A stretch of 64,000 nucleotides of DNA from positions 12,270,501 to 12,334,500 of the forward strand of contig OX637394.1 of the NCBI GenBank assembly GCA_951799425.1. Direction: 5' to 3'. The stretch comes from Ilex aquifolium (Eukaryota > Streptophyta > Magnoliopsida > Aquifoliales > Aquifoliaceae). This document shows positions 1-9,088 of the stretch, in pieces. The translations under genes were made by a program, and so were the position numbers. Under the pieces are notes generated by a model. It was not told where the DNA came from. It did not search any database and worked only from the letters and a program-made list of their open reading frames with translations. Numbering within the stretch: position 1 is the first letter of the stretch; the number at the start of each line of letters is the position of its first letter.

Positions 1-467
1 ATACATTTTTGAAGTTTTGATTGCCATGAAACAGCCCCACCTGCAAAAGTGAGTAATTAACCCGATATAGATTTTCAGGAATCAACATCACTAGCCATGT
101 CTGCATCCGCGAATCCCTCCAGCATAGGCTTTCCATTTCCAAAGCATAAAGACACCTTGGAAGAACCCCGGAGATACCTCATAATCCATTTAACAACTGA
201 CCAATGTTCTTTTCCTGGATTAGAGAGAAATCTGCTAACCAAACCAACCGCATAAGCTAAGTCCGGCCTTATGCAAACCATGTCATACATCAAGCAACCA
301 ACGGCTGAACCATAACAAATTTTCAGCATTTCCTCCTTTTCTTTCTCACTTGTAGGACATTGTATTGAGCTAAGCTTGAAGTGGCCTGCAAGTGGAGATC
401 CAACCGGCTTTGCTTTGTACATTTTGAACCTTTCAAGCATTTTTTCAATGTAGTTCTCTTGTGACAA
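1..467 (-). pseudogene. copia RT C-terminus and RNase H, disrupted
   Basis: The reading frame contains the copia connection region (LSQENYIEKMLERF, then MRYLRGSSKVSLCFG) leading into RNase H (GFADADMASDVDS). It continues after a stop as a KSISG-type segment and then GGAVSWQSKLQKC, the typical copia RNase H sequence. In-frame stops occur just below position 75 and again about 20 bases further on. It is separated from the RT core by one TGA near 478-480, in the same frame. The RNase H is cut by the window edge. Confidence 0.85.
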
Positions 468-476
468 CCAAAGCTG

Positions 477-1189
477 TCAACTCTTTCGATCACGAAGAAT
501 TTTCATACCAAGAATTTGTTTTACCGGTCCTAAGTCCTTCATGGCAAAGGACTTGCTTAGCTCCATCTTCAATTTGTCAATCTTTGTAGAATCTTGACCC
601 ACAATAAGCATGTCGTCAACATATAACAAGAGAATGACAAAGTTACCATCCGGAAACTTTTTCATAAACACACAATGATCGGAATTGGTTCTAGAATACC
701 CATGATCCATCATGAAAGAATCGAATTTCTTGTACCATTGCCTCGGCGCTTGCTTCAATCCATACAAGCTCTTCTTTAACTTGCAAACTAGATGCTCATT
801 CCTTTTGGTTTTAAAACCTCTGGGCCGCTCCATGTAGATTTCCTCATCTAAATCTTCATGGAGAAAGGCGGTCTTCACATCAAGTTGCTCAATTTCCAAG
901 TCCATACTTGCAGCCATGCCGAGAACAACTCTAATGGATGACATCTTCACCACGGGTGAGAAAATCTCATCAAAGTCCACTCCCTTTTTCTACCCAAAGC
1001 CTTTGACAACAAGTTGTGCTTTGTACTTTGGTTTATAGCTCTTCTCATCATTCTTCAATCGGAATACCCATTTATTTTTCAGCACTTTCTTTCCTTTAGG
1101 AAGCTTCACTAACTCATATGTGTGATTCTCAAGCAAATACTTCATCTCTTCTTGCATAGCTTTGAACCATTCATCTTTGTGCTCATGAT
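477..1189 (-). pseudogene. copia reverse transcriptase core, disrupted
   Basis: The frame shows standard copia RT motifs: DEIFSPVVKMSSIRVVL, QLDVKTAFLHEDLDEEIYM, SLYGLKQAPRQWYKKFD, the catalytic LLLYVDDMLIVG, and KDLGPVKQILGM. A further upstream piece (WVFRLKN to AQLVVKGFG) is readable between about 1000 and 1130 after a stop near 990. The N-terminal side ends at the hAT insertion at 1190. The protein would copy the element's RNA into cDNA in cytoplasmic particles, but the stops make this copy inactive. Confidence 0.9.
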
Positions 1190-1509
1190 TAGGGGTGTCA
1201 AACGTGTTGGGTTAAACGGTTACGTGTCGGGTTAAACGGGTGACGGGTGAAAAACATATAAACCCGTACACGACACGTTTAATAAATGGGTAAAAAATCT
1301 CAACACGAACACGACTCGTTTAATAAACGGGTAACACGACACAACTCGTTTAACCCATTAAATTTTATTAAAATTATTTTACTAAAATTTTAAACTCCAC
1401 TAATTACCCACAACATCAAAACTCTTTTTATTAAAAAAGTTTCAGTTGGGTGCCACTTGCTTTCGTAAGTGGAAGGCAAAGGTGAAGGACTATACAAATA
1501 GGTGCAGCC

Positions 1510-1560
1510 TTTTATAGGCATGAGAGAGTTCTCATTCACTTAAATTAGTCGATGTGGGAT
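1510..1560 (-). promoter_or_regulatory. snRNA-type promoter (USE + TATA), minus strand
   Basis: On the minus strand the sequence ATCCCACATCG (1550-1560) matches the plant snRNA upstream sequence element RTCCCACATCG. A TATAAAA box follows at 1510-1516, 33 bp away. In plant snRNA genes a gap of this length marks RNA polymerase II promoters, while about 23-24 bp marks polymerase III. I recognise no snRNA downstream. Confidence 0.65.
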
Positions 1561-1627
1561 TCCAACCAAAAGCTTTCAAGGATGCCTTCACTGTGTTCAC
1601 ACTTCTCTCACAACTCACAAGTTTTGA

Positions 1628-1679
1628 ATCCCACATCGGTAGATTTGCAAGGAAGGAGACCTCCTCCTTGCCTATAAAA
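1628..1679 (+). promoter_or_regulatory. snRNA-type promoter (USE + TATA), plus strand
   Basis: ATCCCACATCG at 1628-1638 is followed 34 bp later by TATAAAA at 1673-1679, again with polymerase II-type snRNA spacing. It is arranged head-to-head with the minus-strand promoter; the two upstream elements are 67 bp apart. Downstream sequence (from about 1700) is T- and A-rich and does not resemble U1, U2, U4 or U5 RNA. Confidence 0.65.
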
Positions 1680-2045
1680 AGTGAAGTCCATTCTTTTCTT
1701 CATCATTTAATTTTTTTATTTGTTTTTCCAAGTGTTCACTAATAAAAATCTTTTAATTAAGAGATTGAATATTTGGATAGTTAATTTTAATAAATTCTGA
1801 TTATTTTTTTTAAAATAATTATGAATTTATAATTTATTATTATATTAAATTTATTTAAACGGGTTAAACGGGTTATAAATGGGTTGACATGTCTCACTCG
1901 AACACGACTCGTTTATTAAACGTGTTAAACGGGTTGATCCGTTTAACACGTGAACCCGTTAAGGTCTCACCCAAACCCGTTTAATCAGCGGTTAATCGTG
2001 TCGGTTAATCGTGTCGTGTTGAATTTTGACAGGCCTACTCATGAT

Positions 2046-3060
2046 TTAAGGTTTCTTGATAAGTCTCAGGCTCTCCCCCATCGGATAGCATCACATACTC
2101 ATTTGAAGTATACCTTTTGGATGGTTGTCATTCTCTTATGGATCTTCTTAACTTGGGTTGTAGTGGTGGCTTTTGAGTTGGAAACTCCCCCTCATTTTCT
2201 AGCTCAACATCATTTGGAATCCCATCATCTACTTCATCATCATGAAGTGGCTGCATCTCTTCCCCATTTTCATCATGCACAATAGGTGAAGGAATCGGAT
2301 CCAAGTCAATAAGATCATCAATGTAAGTCTCGGGCTGCTCCACCTTTTTCAAGTCTTCAATTGTTTGATCTTCAAGAAAGACAACATCCCTACTTCTAAC
2401 AAGTTTCTTGTCGGCCGAATCCCACAATCTATACGCAAATTCCTCATGTGCATATCCAAGAAATATGTTTTGCTTTGCCTTAGGATCAAGTTTAGACCTC
2501 TCATCTTTGGGTATGTGAATGAATACCCTACAACCAAAAACTTTCAAGTGAGCATATGAAACGTCTTTACCTTTTCAAACTTTTTCGGACACTTCACCAT
2601 GTAGAGGAACCGAAGGAGAAATATTAATTAAGTCAATTGTTGTCCGCATCGCCTCACCCCAAAAGGATCTAGGTAGCTTAGCATGTGAAAGCATATACAT
2701 AATCCTTTCAACAATAGTGTGATTTATCCTCTCGGCAACTCCATTTTGTTCAGGAGTCTTGCGAACCGTCCTCTCATGTCTAATCCCATGTGTATCACAA
2801 TAACCATCAAATGGTCCTAGGTACTCACCACCATTGTCCGTGCGAATGCATTTCAATTTCCTCCCCGTTTCTCTTTCCACCTTAACATGAAAATGTTTAA
2901 ACATTCTAGCACTTGATCTTTGCTTTTCAATGCATATGCCCACACCTTTCTTGAATGGTCATCGATAAAGGTAACAAAGTAGAGTGCACCACCAAGTGTT
3001 CTAACTTTCATAGGACCACACATATCCAAATATATCAAATCCAAAACATTGGTCTTTCTA
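2046..3060 (-). pseudogene. copia integrase, disrupted
   Basis: The integrase core is readable: DLIYLDMCGPMKVRTLGG, FVTFIDDHSRKVWAYALKSKDQV, CIRTDNGGEYLGPFDGYC and TPEQNGVAERINHTIVERI. These supply the catalytic D, D and E of the DDE fold. The C-terminal part (KVFGCRVFIHIPKDERSKLDPKAKQNIFLGY) follows after a stop near 2572. A frame change splits the core near 2900. The acidic tail ends in PLQPKLRRSIRE, the usual lead-in to RT. The remainder is displaced by the hAT insertion. Confidence 0.88.
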
Positions 3061-3518
3061 GATGCAAAGTCCCTACGAAAAATAACTCAATGTTGTTTAC
3101 CGTCCAAGCAATGAACACATGTTTTGAGAGGTGTACCTTTCATTTCCGGTAGGGGCTGCTTCTTGGACAGAATTTGTAATCTCTTTTCACTCATATGCCC
3201 GAGCCATTTATGTCATAGCTCAGTGGAGGAATCATTATCAAGTGCATTAACTTCACTCTTGCTGATTTTTGCTTCCATTGAGTAAATAGTAGAGTTTTTC
3301 TTCCCTTTAGCCACAACCAATGATCCTTTAGAAAGCTTCCATTTTCCATCACCGAAGTGGTTGTTGTAGCCCTCATCATCAAGCTTCCCCGTGGAGATCA
3401 AATTAAGCTGAATGTCTAGGACATGCATCACATCTTTAAGCAACAACTTGCAACTAATATTTACCTCCAAGCAAATATTTCCAACACCCATGATTTTAGA
3501 TAAGCCCTCATTTCCCAT
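3061..3518 (-). pseudogene. copia protease/GAG-pre-integrase segment, disrupted
   Basis: The frame reads GNEGLSKIMGVGNICLEVN, then LLLKDVMHVLDIQLNLISTGKLDDEGY, both typical of the segment between the copia protease and integrase. After a stop where a Trp is expected it continues as HKWLGHMSEKRLQ, the His part of the integrase zinc-binding motif. It sits between gag and integrase as expected for copia. Confidence 0.8.
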
Positions 3519-3605
3519 TCGAACAAATCCAAAATCTGCTTGAGAATAAGATATGAAGAAAGCAGCTCATGAAGTGACATGAAATAAAGCACCGGAATAA
3601 ATCAC

Positions 3606-4480
3606 TCAACTACTCTCTTGACACATGAAATTAACATAACCGTCATCACACACAACAATGATGTCACCATCGAAAGTGATTGCGGAAGTGTCTTCTTGCT
3701 TCTTTTCATCACATTTTTCTTTCTTTTGATCCCTCTTGAGTTTTCTACACTCTCTCTTTATGTGCCCTTTCTTGTGGCAATAATGACACTCTATATTTTT
3801 CCTTGAACTTGAAGCTTCTCGTGATTTATCATGTTTGTGAGATGTTCTACTTTTACTTCTCCCCCGCTTCTCCATGACAAGTGCTTCAGAATGAGAAGAA
3901 CCGGATGACTTCCTTCTTGTCTCTTCATTTAGCAAGCTACTAGTCACTTGACTCATAGTGACAATTCCATCGGGGGCGGAGTTACTAACCGTCACTATCA
4001 AGGTCTCCCAACTTTCCGGCAAGAAACTAAGAAGCAACAAAGCTTGCAACTCATCATCAAAAAGAATCTTCATGGAGGAAATTTGATTTACAATGCTTTT
4101 CATCTCATTCAAATGTTCCACAATGGAGCTGCCCTCTTTATACTTTAGATTAACAAGCTTTCGAAACAAAAAAAGCCTTGTTAACGACCATTTTCCTCTC
4201 ATAAAGACTCTCTAACTATTGCCAAAGAGAGTGCTGAATTTTCGGTAGAGACATGGTGGAAAACACTATCATCAATCCATTGACGAATAAACCCGACAAC
4301 CTTTCGATTAAGCTTGGTTCACTCACCATCTATCACACCTAGGGGTCGACTTTTTTCACCTTCTATGGGTCCATAAAGATCTTTACAATACAAGAGGTCT
4401 TCTATTTTAGTCTTTCATGTCACCCAATTGGTTCCATTGAAGCTAATCATACACCCCACATTACCTTCCATTATTTACAC
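3606..4480 (-). pseudogene. copia gag with zinc knuckle, disrupted
   Basis: The clearest open part (3606-4202) has a UBN2-type gag body (LFRKLVNLKYKEGSSIVEHL, DDELQALLLLSFLPESWETL), a basic Ser/Arg linker, and one CX2CX4HX4C knuckle (CHYCHKKGHIKREC). Upstream the reading continues with stops towards 4480, where the original start is expected. Gag packages the element RNA in virus-like particles; stops make this copy inactive. Confidence 0.88.
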
Positions 4481-4504
4481 ACGAAATAAACCGAACCAAC
4501 CCGT

Positions 4505-4516
4505 GCTCTGATACCA
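4505..4516 (-). other. primer binding site (tRNA-Met type)
   Basis: On the minus strand this reads TGGTATCAGAGC, complementary to the 3' end of plant initiator tRNA-Met, the usual copia primer. It is two bases from the LTR edge, which fixes the LTR start at 4519. Confidence 0.9.
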
Positions 4517-4518
4517 CT

Positions 4519-5143
4519 TGTTGGGAAAACTAGTGACTTTCCCTCTATGTGCAAATCAATAGAGAATAACCAAAACCACAAACAAGCACAATAAGCAAAC
4601 CAAACCAACAACAAGAAACACAAGAATTTTTAACGTGGAAACCCTTCAAGGCGAAGGGAAAAACCACGGGACCAAACTTGGTCCAATCTCTCCACTATCA
4701 ACGAAAGTAGGATTACAATTCTTCTAGTCACAACTAGAGATGTCAAACATCAAAAGAAAAATATCTCCTTGGCTCCCAAACATAAAAACTTCACCCTTAC
4801 GTGGATTTTAACACAAAACAACTAGAAAGATCTCACCGAAGTGGCTGAACTTCTGTCATTGAAAACCAATTGTAGAAGAGTCCGATTGACGACCCGAAAT
4901 AGTAGAAACCAGCTGTGGAAGTGAGGAATATGTCCCTGAATTTTCAGCTTGATCGGAGTAGAAATGAGTCTTGAACAAGAGCAAGAAGTGGGCTGCTGTC
5001 TTCCACTTTTCTCTCACAAAAGAAATTGTCCCTCACAATGTTTTTTACAGATTTTTCCCACTCAAAGTGTAAAACCAGTCAGGCAACTTGGAAGACAAAA
5101 GGTCTTCAATTCTTGGCTTGTGCTAGACTCTTCCAATGCATAG
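4519..5143 (-). repeat. copia 5' LTR (outer edge uncertain)
   Basis: The LTR starts (on +) with TGTTGGGAAAAC next to the primer site. The leader-like AAAACCACGGG segment near 4660-4680 is common in plant copia LTRs. The outer CA end was not fixed because the second LTR is outside the window; about 5143 is an estimate. Confidence 0.6.
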
Positions 5144-6443
5144 TTCTAATGCACACATTCACATATCTTTAATTTGAGTTGGGTCCCAATGAGAAGACAT
5201 AAGAAGGGACATCCAACAATAAGGGCGCCGATAATATAACTACAGACAATGCCCGATGAGCTAAAAGACGAAAAACAAGAGTAGGCAACTCCGAATGGGT
5301 GGGAGCTAAGGGCTTTTTGAGTTGTGTGTAAGAACATGACTGCAAGTGCACTAGAAAATGGTAAATTTGATTGTGATTACAACAAGACTTATTCAAATCT
5401 TATCAACAGCCGCAATACCAATGGCAGCACGATGAACAGGGCTGATTGTCAATTCTGTAGCTTTCACCTCCCATATCAGTAAGAGGATACAGCTTCAGAT
5501 ACATGAATACTAGGGAAAAAACAGCACTCCCAATCAAAAAAGGATGAAACTACTGGTTCATTAAATTAAAAGAATCAAGTAAATACAAATTACTTTGAAC
5601 TATAAAAGTAAACTAGATTTATACTTTGATCCTGATACACACAGAACAAGAATAGATATCATCAAACTTCCAGAAAAGCGCCACCTTCAGACGATTACTT
5701 TCAATCAAGTGGTCAAGAGATGATTCTTAGCTTAAGAAACATGGTAGCAAGATTTCCACATATAATATGGCGCTTTCCTCTTACACATACCCTGCTAATA
5801 ATATGAAGAAATTCTCAACATATGTCAATTCACAAAGGAAAAACACCAAACCTACGAGTTGTGTGCAAGCTACTGGACCATGAGTCATCATGTTATCAAG
5901 GTCTCACATTGGCCAAGTGTGTTTGAGCCTTTCACATAACCTCAATCACCATCAACTTGAAATAAACACTTCGACTTGTCATGTTTCCTGCTTTTATGAA
6001 GACCTTTCAATTTAGGTTCGAATAGGGCTCAGTTGAACCTAACCACCCTAAGCCCAACTAGACCTGTTGATGGAACTACGCCAGGCTTATAGTAGCTTTA
6101 TTTGCACTTGAGTTGAAGAACACAACCTAACCTCTGGCCTAGTTGGTTTCAATGAGGAATTGGACAACTGAAGCCAATGCAAACCTGACCCTTTTTAGAG
6201 AGACTATGTAATATATAATAAAGTTAGACCAAAGTCAAATTCTCATTGATATGATAACAAGAGAGACTAATTTATTTGCATCAAATTCAGGACCCTAGTA
6301 GCCACAGATGGTTAAGCACTTACCTCTTGACATGTTCCAGTGTATAATTCTTGAATTACTAAACCTCCAACTTTTTTAGCAAAATTCAAAAATTTCAATT
6401 TCATTCCCATTTCTTCTGATCCCCTGCTCTGTTTGTCTTCTAT
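5144..6443. other. intergenic, nothing recognised
   Basis: About 1.3 kb of AT-rich sequence. The short ORFs here have no recognisable domain, and I see no repeat structure or paired ends. Confidence 0.6.
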
Positions 6444-6451
6444 CTTCACTG

Positions 6452-6948
6452 TGGGCTTGTCAAAGTCCGACGGGACACGATTAACCGACACGAATTAAGC
6501 GGGTTTGGGTGAGACCTTAACGGGTTCGGGTAGTAAACGGGTTGACCCGTTAGACACGTTTAATAAATGGGTCGTGTTCGGGTGAGTCCTGTCAACTCAT
6601 TTATCACTCATTTACCCGTTTAAATAAAATTAATATAATAATAAATTAATAATTATTTTAAAAAACTTGGCAGAATTTTTTTTAGTGACAGCCATAGAAA
6701 ATATATATATATTATTTTTAGTGATAGCCACAAATTATTTTTTTTTTAATTTAGTGACAGCCACAAAAATATAATAATAAATTAAAACTAAGCGAGTTAA
6801 ACGAGTCGTATCGTGTTACCCGTTTATTAAACGGTTTGTATTCGTGTTGAGATTTTTCACTTTTCACTTGTTTATTAAACGGGTCGTGTATGGATTTACA
6901 TGTTTTTCACCCGTCACCCGTTTAACCCGACACGTTTGACGTCCCCTA
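6452..6948. mobile_element. second copy of the AAACGG-rich hAT element
   Basis: It is the reverse-oriented relative of 1190-2037: the left end TGGGCTTGTCAAA matches that element's right end and the right end is the complement of TAGGGGACGTCAAA. Flanking 8-mers CTTCACTG and TTTCACAG agree at 6 of 8 positions, consistent with an old TSD. Subterminal AAACGGG motifs are again abundant. The centre differs and lacks the snRNA-type promoters. It sits about 75 bp left of the Tat element. Confidence 0.85.
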
Positions 6949-7024
6949 TTTCACAGTCCTCTTTTCTTCTTTGTCAAATGTGCAATCCACTGTTTTTCTT
7001 TCTTCTATGCCAAAAAAATAAAGT

Positions 7025-7751
7025 TGATGATACTTAAAATAAACCCCAGACACGAGCTCAGGAAAAGAGCTCAGCTCTGGAGGACAGGGAAGATAAACCG
7101 AGCTCACCCAGCCGCGGTCTGAGCTCGACCAGTCAACACTTGTACTCCCAGCTGAAGACACAAGGTGATAAATGTTAAGAGGACAGCAAGTCGACAGCAG
7201 ATACCATCATAAGGAGAATGAAGCCAATCCAAAGCATGAAATCTGTAACCAACCACGATCCTCTCCTAAAATCAAGGAGAGGATCCCATAGAGAAAGGCG
7301 AAGATTATACCAGGAGGAGGCCTTTGAAAGCCGGCCGAATGGATTTTAAGCGATCCCGGGATTATAGATGGAGGTAGGGCTTGATCCCTTCAATATAGGA
7401 TATAACTCCGGATTAGAGGTAAGCATGAGACTATAAAAGGGAAGGACAACCTCCATTGGGAAAGGGATCGACTAAAAAACCCTAATACCCTGAGTATTCT
7501 ACTGTAACACGGTCAATTCATCAATAAAGAGAAAGGAGCTAGAGCCTCCATTAGAGAGTGGACTAGCCGAGCTCATTAGCCGGTGAACCACTATACTTCT
7601 ACTGTATCACACGCACTACACGTCGGTTAATTAGAGCATTCGTCCATCGATATACGAGCCTTGTAGCTCAGATGCCATACCAAGCCCCACACAGATCGTT
7701 CATACCACATAATCCAATCTCATAGCTCATTCGCGCAGGTTTACGCCATCA
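7025..7751 (+). repeat. Tat 5' LTR
   Basis: Starts TGATGATAC and ends GCCATCA. A TATA box (CTATAAAAGG, 7431-7440) lies about 320 bp before the end and an AATAAA signal near 7523. GAGCTC-type motifs are frequent in the first 100 bp. Confidence 0.95.
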
Positions 7752-7752
7752 G

Positions 7753-7776
7753 TTTGACGCCGTCTGTGGGAACGAC
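7753..7776 (+). other. Tat primer binding site region
   Basis: The stretch TTTGACGCCGTCTGTGGGAA directly follows the LTR. It matches the GCGCCGTCTGTGGGAA-type primer-site region of many plant gypsy elements, with one change (GACGCC for GGCGCC). The priming tRNA was not identified. Confidence 0.7.
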
Positions 7777-7813
7777 TGTTCCTGTTACAAGTAAGCTGAT
7801 TCCTCAGTGACTG

Positions 7814-9088
7814 ATGGTAACAACTCGAAATATGAGCAGAAGTCAAACAAACCTACCACGAATGCAAGATCAGCAGGAAGCCACCAACGGCAGACAACCC
7901 GGGAACATCCAGGAGACGAATTCCCCCATTAATAACGAGTTGGAGGCCCTTCGCCTCGTCAACCAACGATTGCTAAAGGAAAATGCAGAGCTATCAAAGC
8001 TCGTACAACGCCCACAGGAGGCACGACCGGCCCAAGAAGGCCAGAATAACCCCCCTTACAGGGAACGGCGACACTGGGACCCCCTCAGAGAGGTCGACGA
8101 AGGAGGAGAAAGCAGCCAGACCAGGGGGCATGCTCCTTATGTACCCTCTAGGAATGGCCATAACGACGAGATGCAAAGTCAGAACGACGAGGGCGATAGG
8201 GATGATTCTTTCCCTTATCCACCGGACAGGAAAGAGCAGCGCTGGGAGCAACGCTTCAAAGACATCCAACAAGAGCTCAGCCACATGAAGGAGGCTGTAA
8301 AGAGTAAAGCTCTGGTTACAATGGATGTCTTGGTTCAGCAAACCGAGTCCCCATTCACCACGGAGGTGCTACACTTCCCTCTCCCACCGAAGTTCAGGAT
8401 GCCTCAAATAGAGGTCTTTGACGGGTCAAAAGATCCCGTGGATCATCTCAACACTTACAAGAACCAGATGGAGCTACATGGATACCAGGATCCCGTACGC
8501 TGCAGAGCTTTTGCCATCACATTGAAAGGCTCCGCCTTAGCCTGGTTTCACAGGCTCCCACCAGCCTCAATCTCATCCTTTAAAGAGTTTTCCATAGCTT
8601 TCGTATCTCACTTTATAGGAGCCCGGATATACAGAAAGCCAAGCTACCACCTGCTGAACGTGAAGCAAGGTCCCCAAGAGAACCTGAGGTCTTATGTCCA
8701 AAGGTTTAACTCGGAGACATTGAAGGTAGACGTCCCAGACGAAAAATTCGCCATAACTGCTTTCATTGCAGGGTTGGGAGTGCAATCAAAGGACTTGATG
8801 TTCTCTTCTATATCAAAGAACCCTCAGGCAAGCATGGCTGAGGTGCTAGCCAAGGCAGAGAAGTATATAAATGGCGAAGAGGCACTCCTTTCTAAAGTAG
8901 GAGGAACATCCTCACGAAAGGAGAAGGAAAAAGAGGAGAAGATAAGGGACAGGAGTCCTAGGAAGGAAAAAGGGCGAGAGAGGTCTCCCAGAAGAGATAG
9001 GGACCGCTCGCCAAAGAGAAGAGGAAATGTCAGAGATCGCCTGGGCCCCATGCAGCCTGAACTGCAGCCCAGATATGGACCCCAGTGA
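7814..9088 (+). CDS. gag: Tat gag (capsid) part of gag-pol
   Basis: The 424-aa frame starts MVTTRNMSRSQTNLPR. It has a coiled-coil-like stretch (residues 40-65), a charged linker, and a plant retrotransposon gag body: FPLPPKFRMPQIEVFDGSKDPVDHLNTY, then GSALAWFHRLPPASISSF, FVSHFIGARIYRKPS and VKQGPQENLRSYVQRFN. A basic Arg/Lys/Ser/Glu tail precedes TGA at 9086-9088. The next frame (from 9110) is in the same phase and begins with the missing gag tail including a zinc knuckle. The TGA therefore probably interrupts one gag-pol frame, by mutation or as a readthrough stop. Confidence 0.93.
   Translation: MVTTRNMSRSQTNLPRMQDQQEATNGRQPGNIQETNSPINNELEALRLVNQRLLKENAELSKLVQRPQEARPAQEGQNNPPYRERRHWDPLREVDEGGESSQTRGHAPYVPSRNGHNDEMQSQNDEGDRDDSFPYPPDRKEQRWEQRFKDIQQELSHMKEAVKSKALVTMDVLVQQTESPFTTEVLHFPLPPKFRMPQIEVFDGSKDPVDHLNTYKNQMELHGYQDPVRCRAFAITLKGSALAWFHRLPPASISSFKEFSIAFVSHFIGARIYRKPSYHLLNVKQGPQENLRSYVQRFNSETLKVDVPDEKFAITAFIAGLGVQSKDLMFSSISKNPQASMAEVLAKAEKYINGEEALLSKVGGTSSRKEKEKEEKIRDRSPRKEKGRERSPRRDRDRSPKRRGNVRDRLGPMQPELQPRYGPQ

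Larger units (their letters stand above)
1190..2037. mobile_element. non-autonomous hAT element, 848 bp, 8-bp TSD
   Basis: The ends are TAGGGGTGTCAAA and, at the right, the reverse complement of TAGGCCTGTCAAA. The flanks are perfect 8-bp copies of CTCATGAT (1182-1189 and 2038-2045), the TSD length of hAT elements. Both subterminal regions are packed with direct and inverted AAACGG(G) motifs; AAACGG is the motif bound by maize Ac transposase, a hAT member. There is no transposase ORF. The centre (about 1440-1740) carries promoter-like sequence described separately. It lies in the copia relic, so it is younger than that element. Confidence 0.93.
1..5143 (-). mobile_element. Ty1/copia retrotransposon relic, 3' end off window
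   Basis: Read on the minus strand the order is LTR, tRNA-Met-type primer site, gag, protease/pre-integrase, integrase, reverse transcriptase, RNase H. That order (integrase before RT) defines Ty1/copia. All coding parts carry stops or frame breaks, so the copy is dead. A hAT element at 1190-2037 splits the integrase-RT region. The 3' LTR would lie left of position 1, so the target duplication cannot be checked. The outer edge of the 5' LTR near 5143 is uncertain. Confidence 0.9.

Noticed and set aside
1200-1990. Telomere-like repeats (GGGTTAAACGGGTTA words)
   Set aside because: They are not TTTAGGG arrays; they are AAACGG-type subterminal motifs within a TSD-flanked hAT element.
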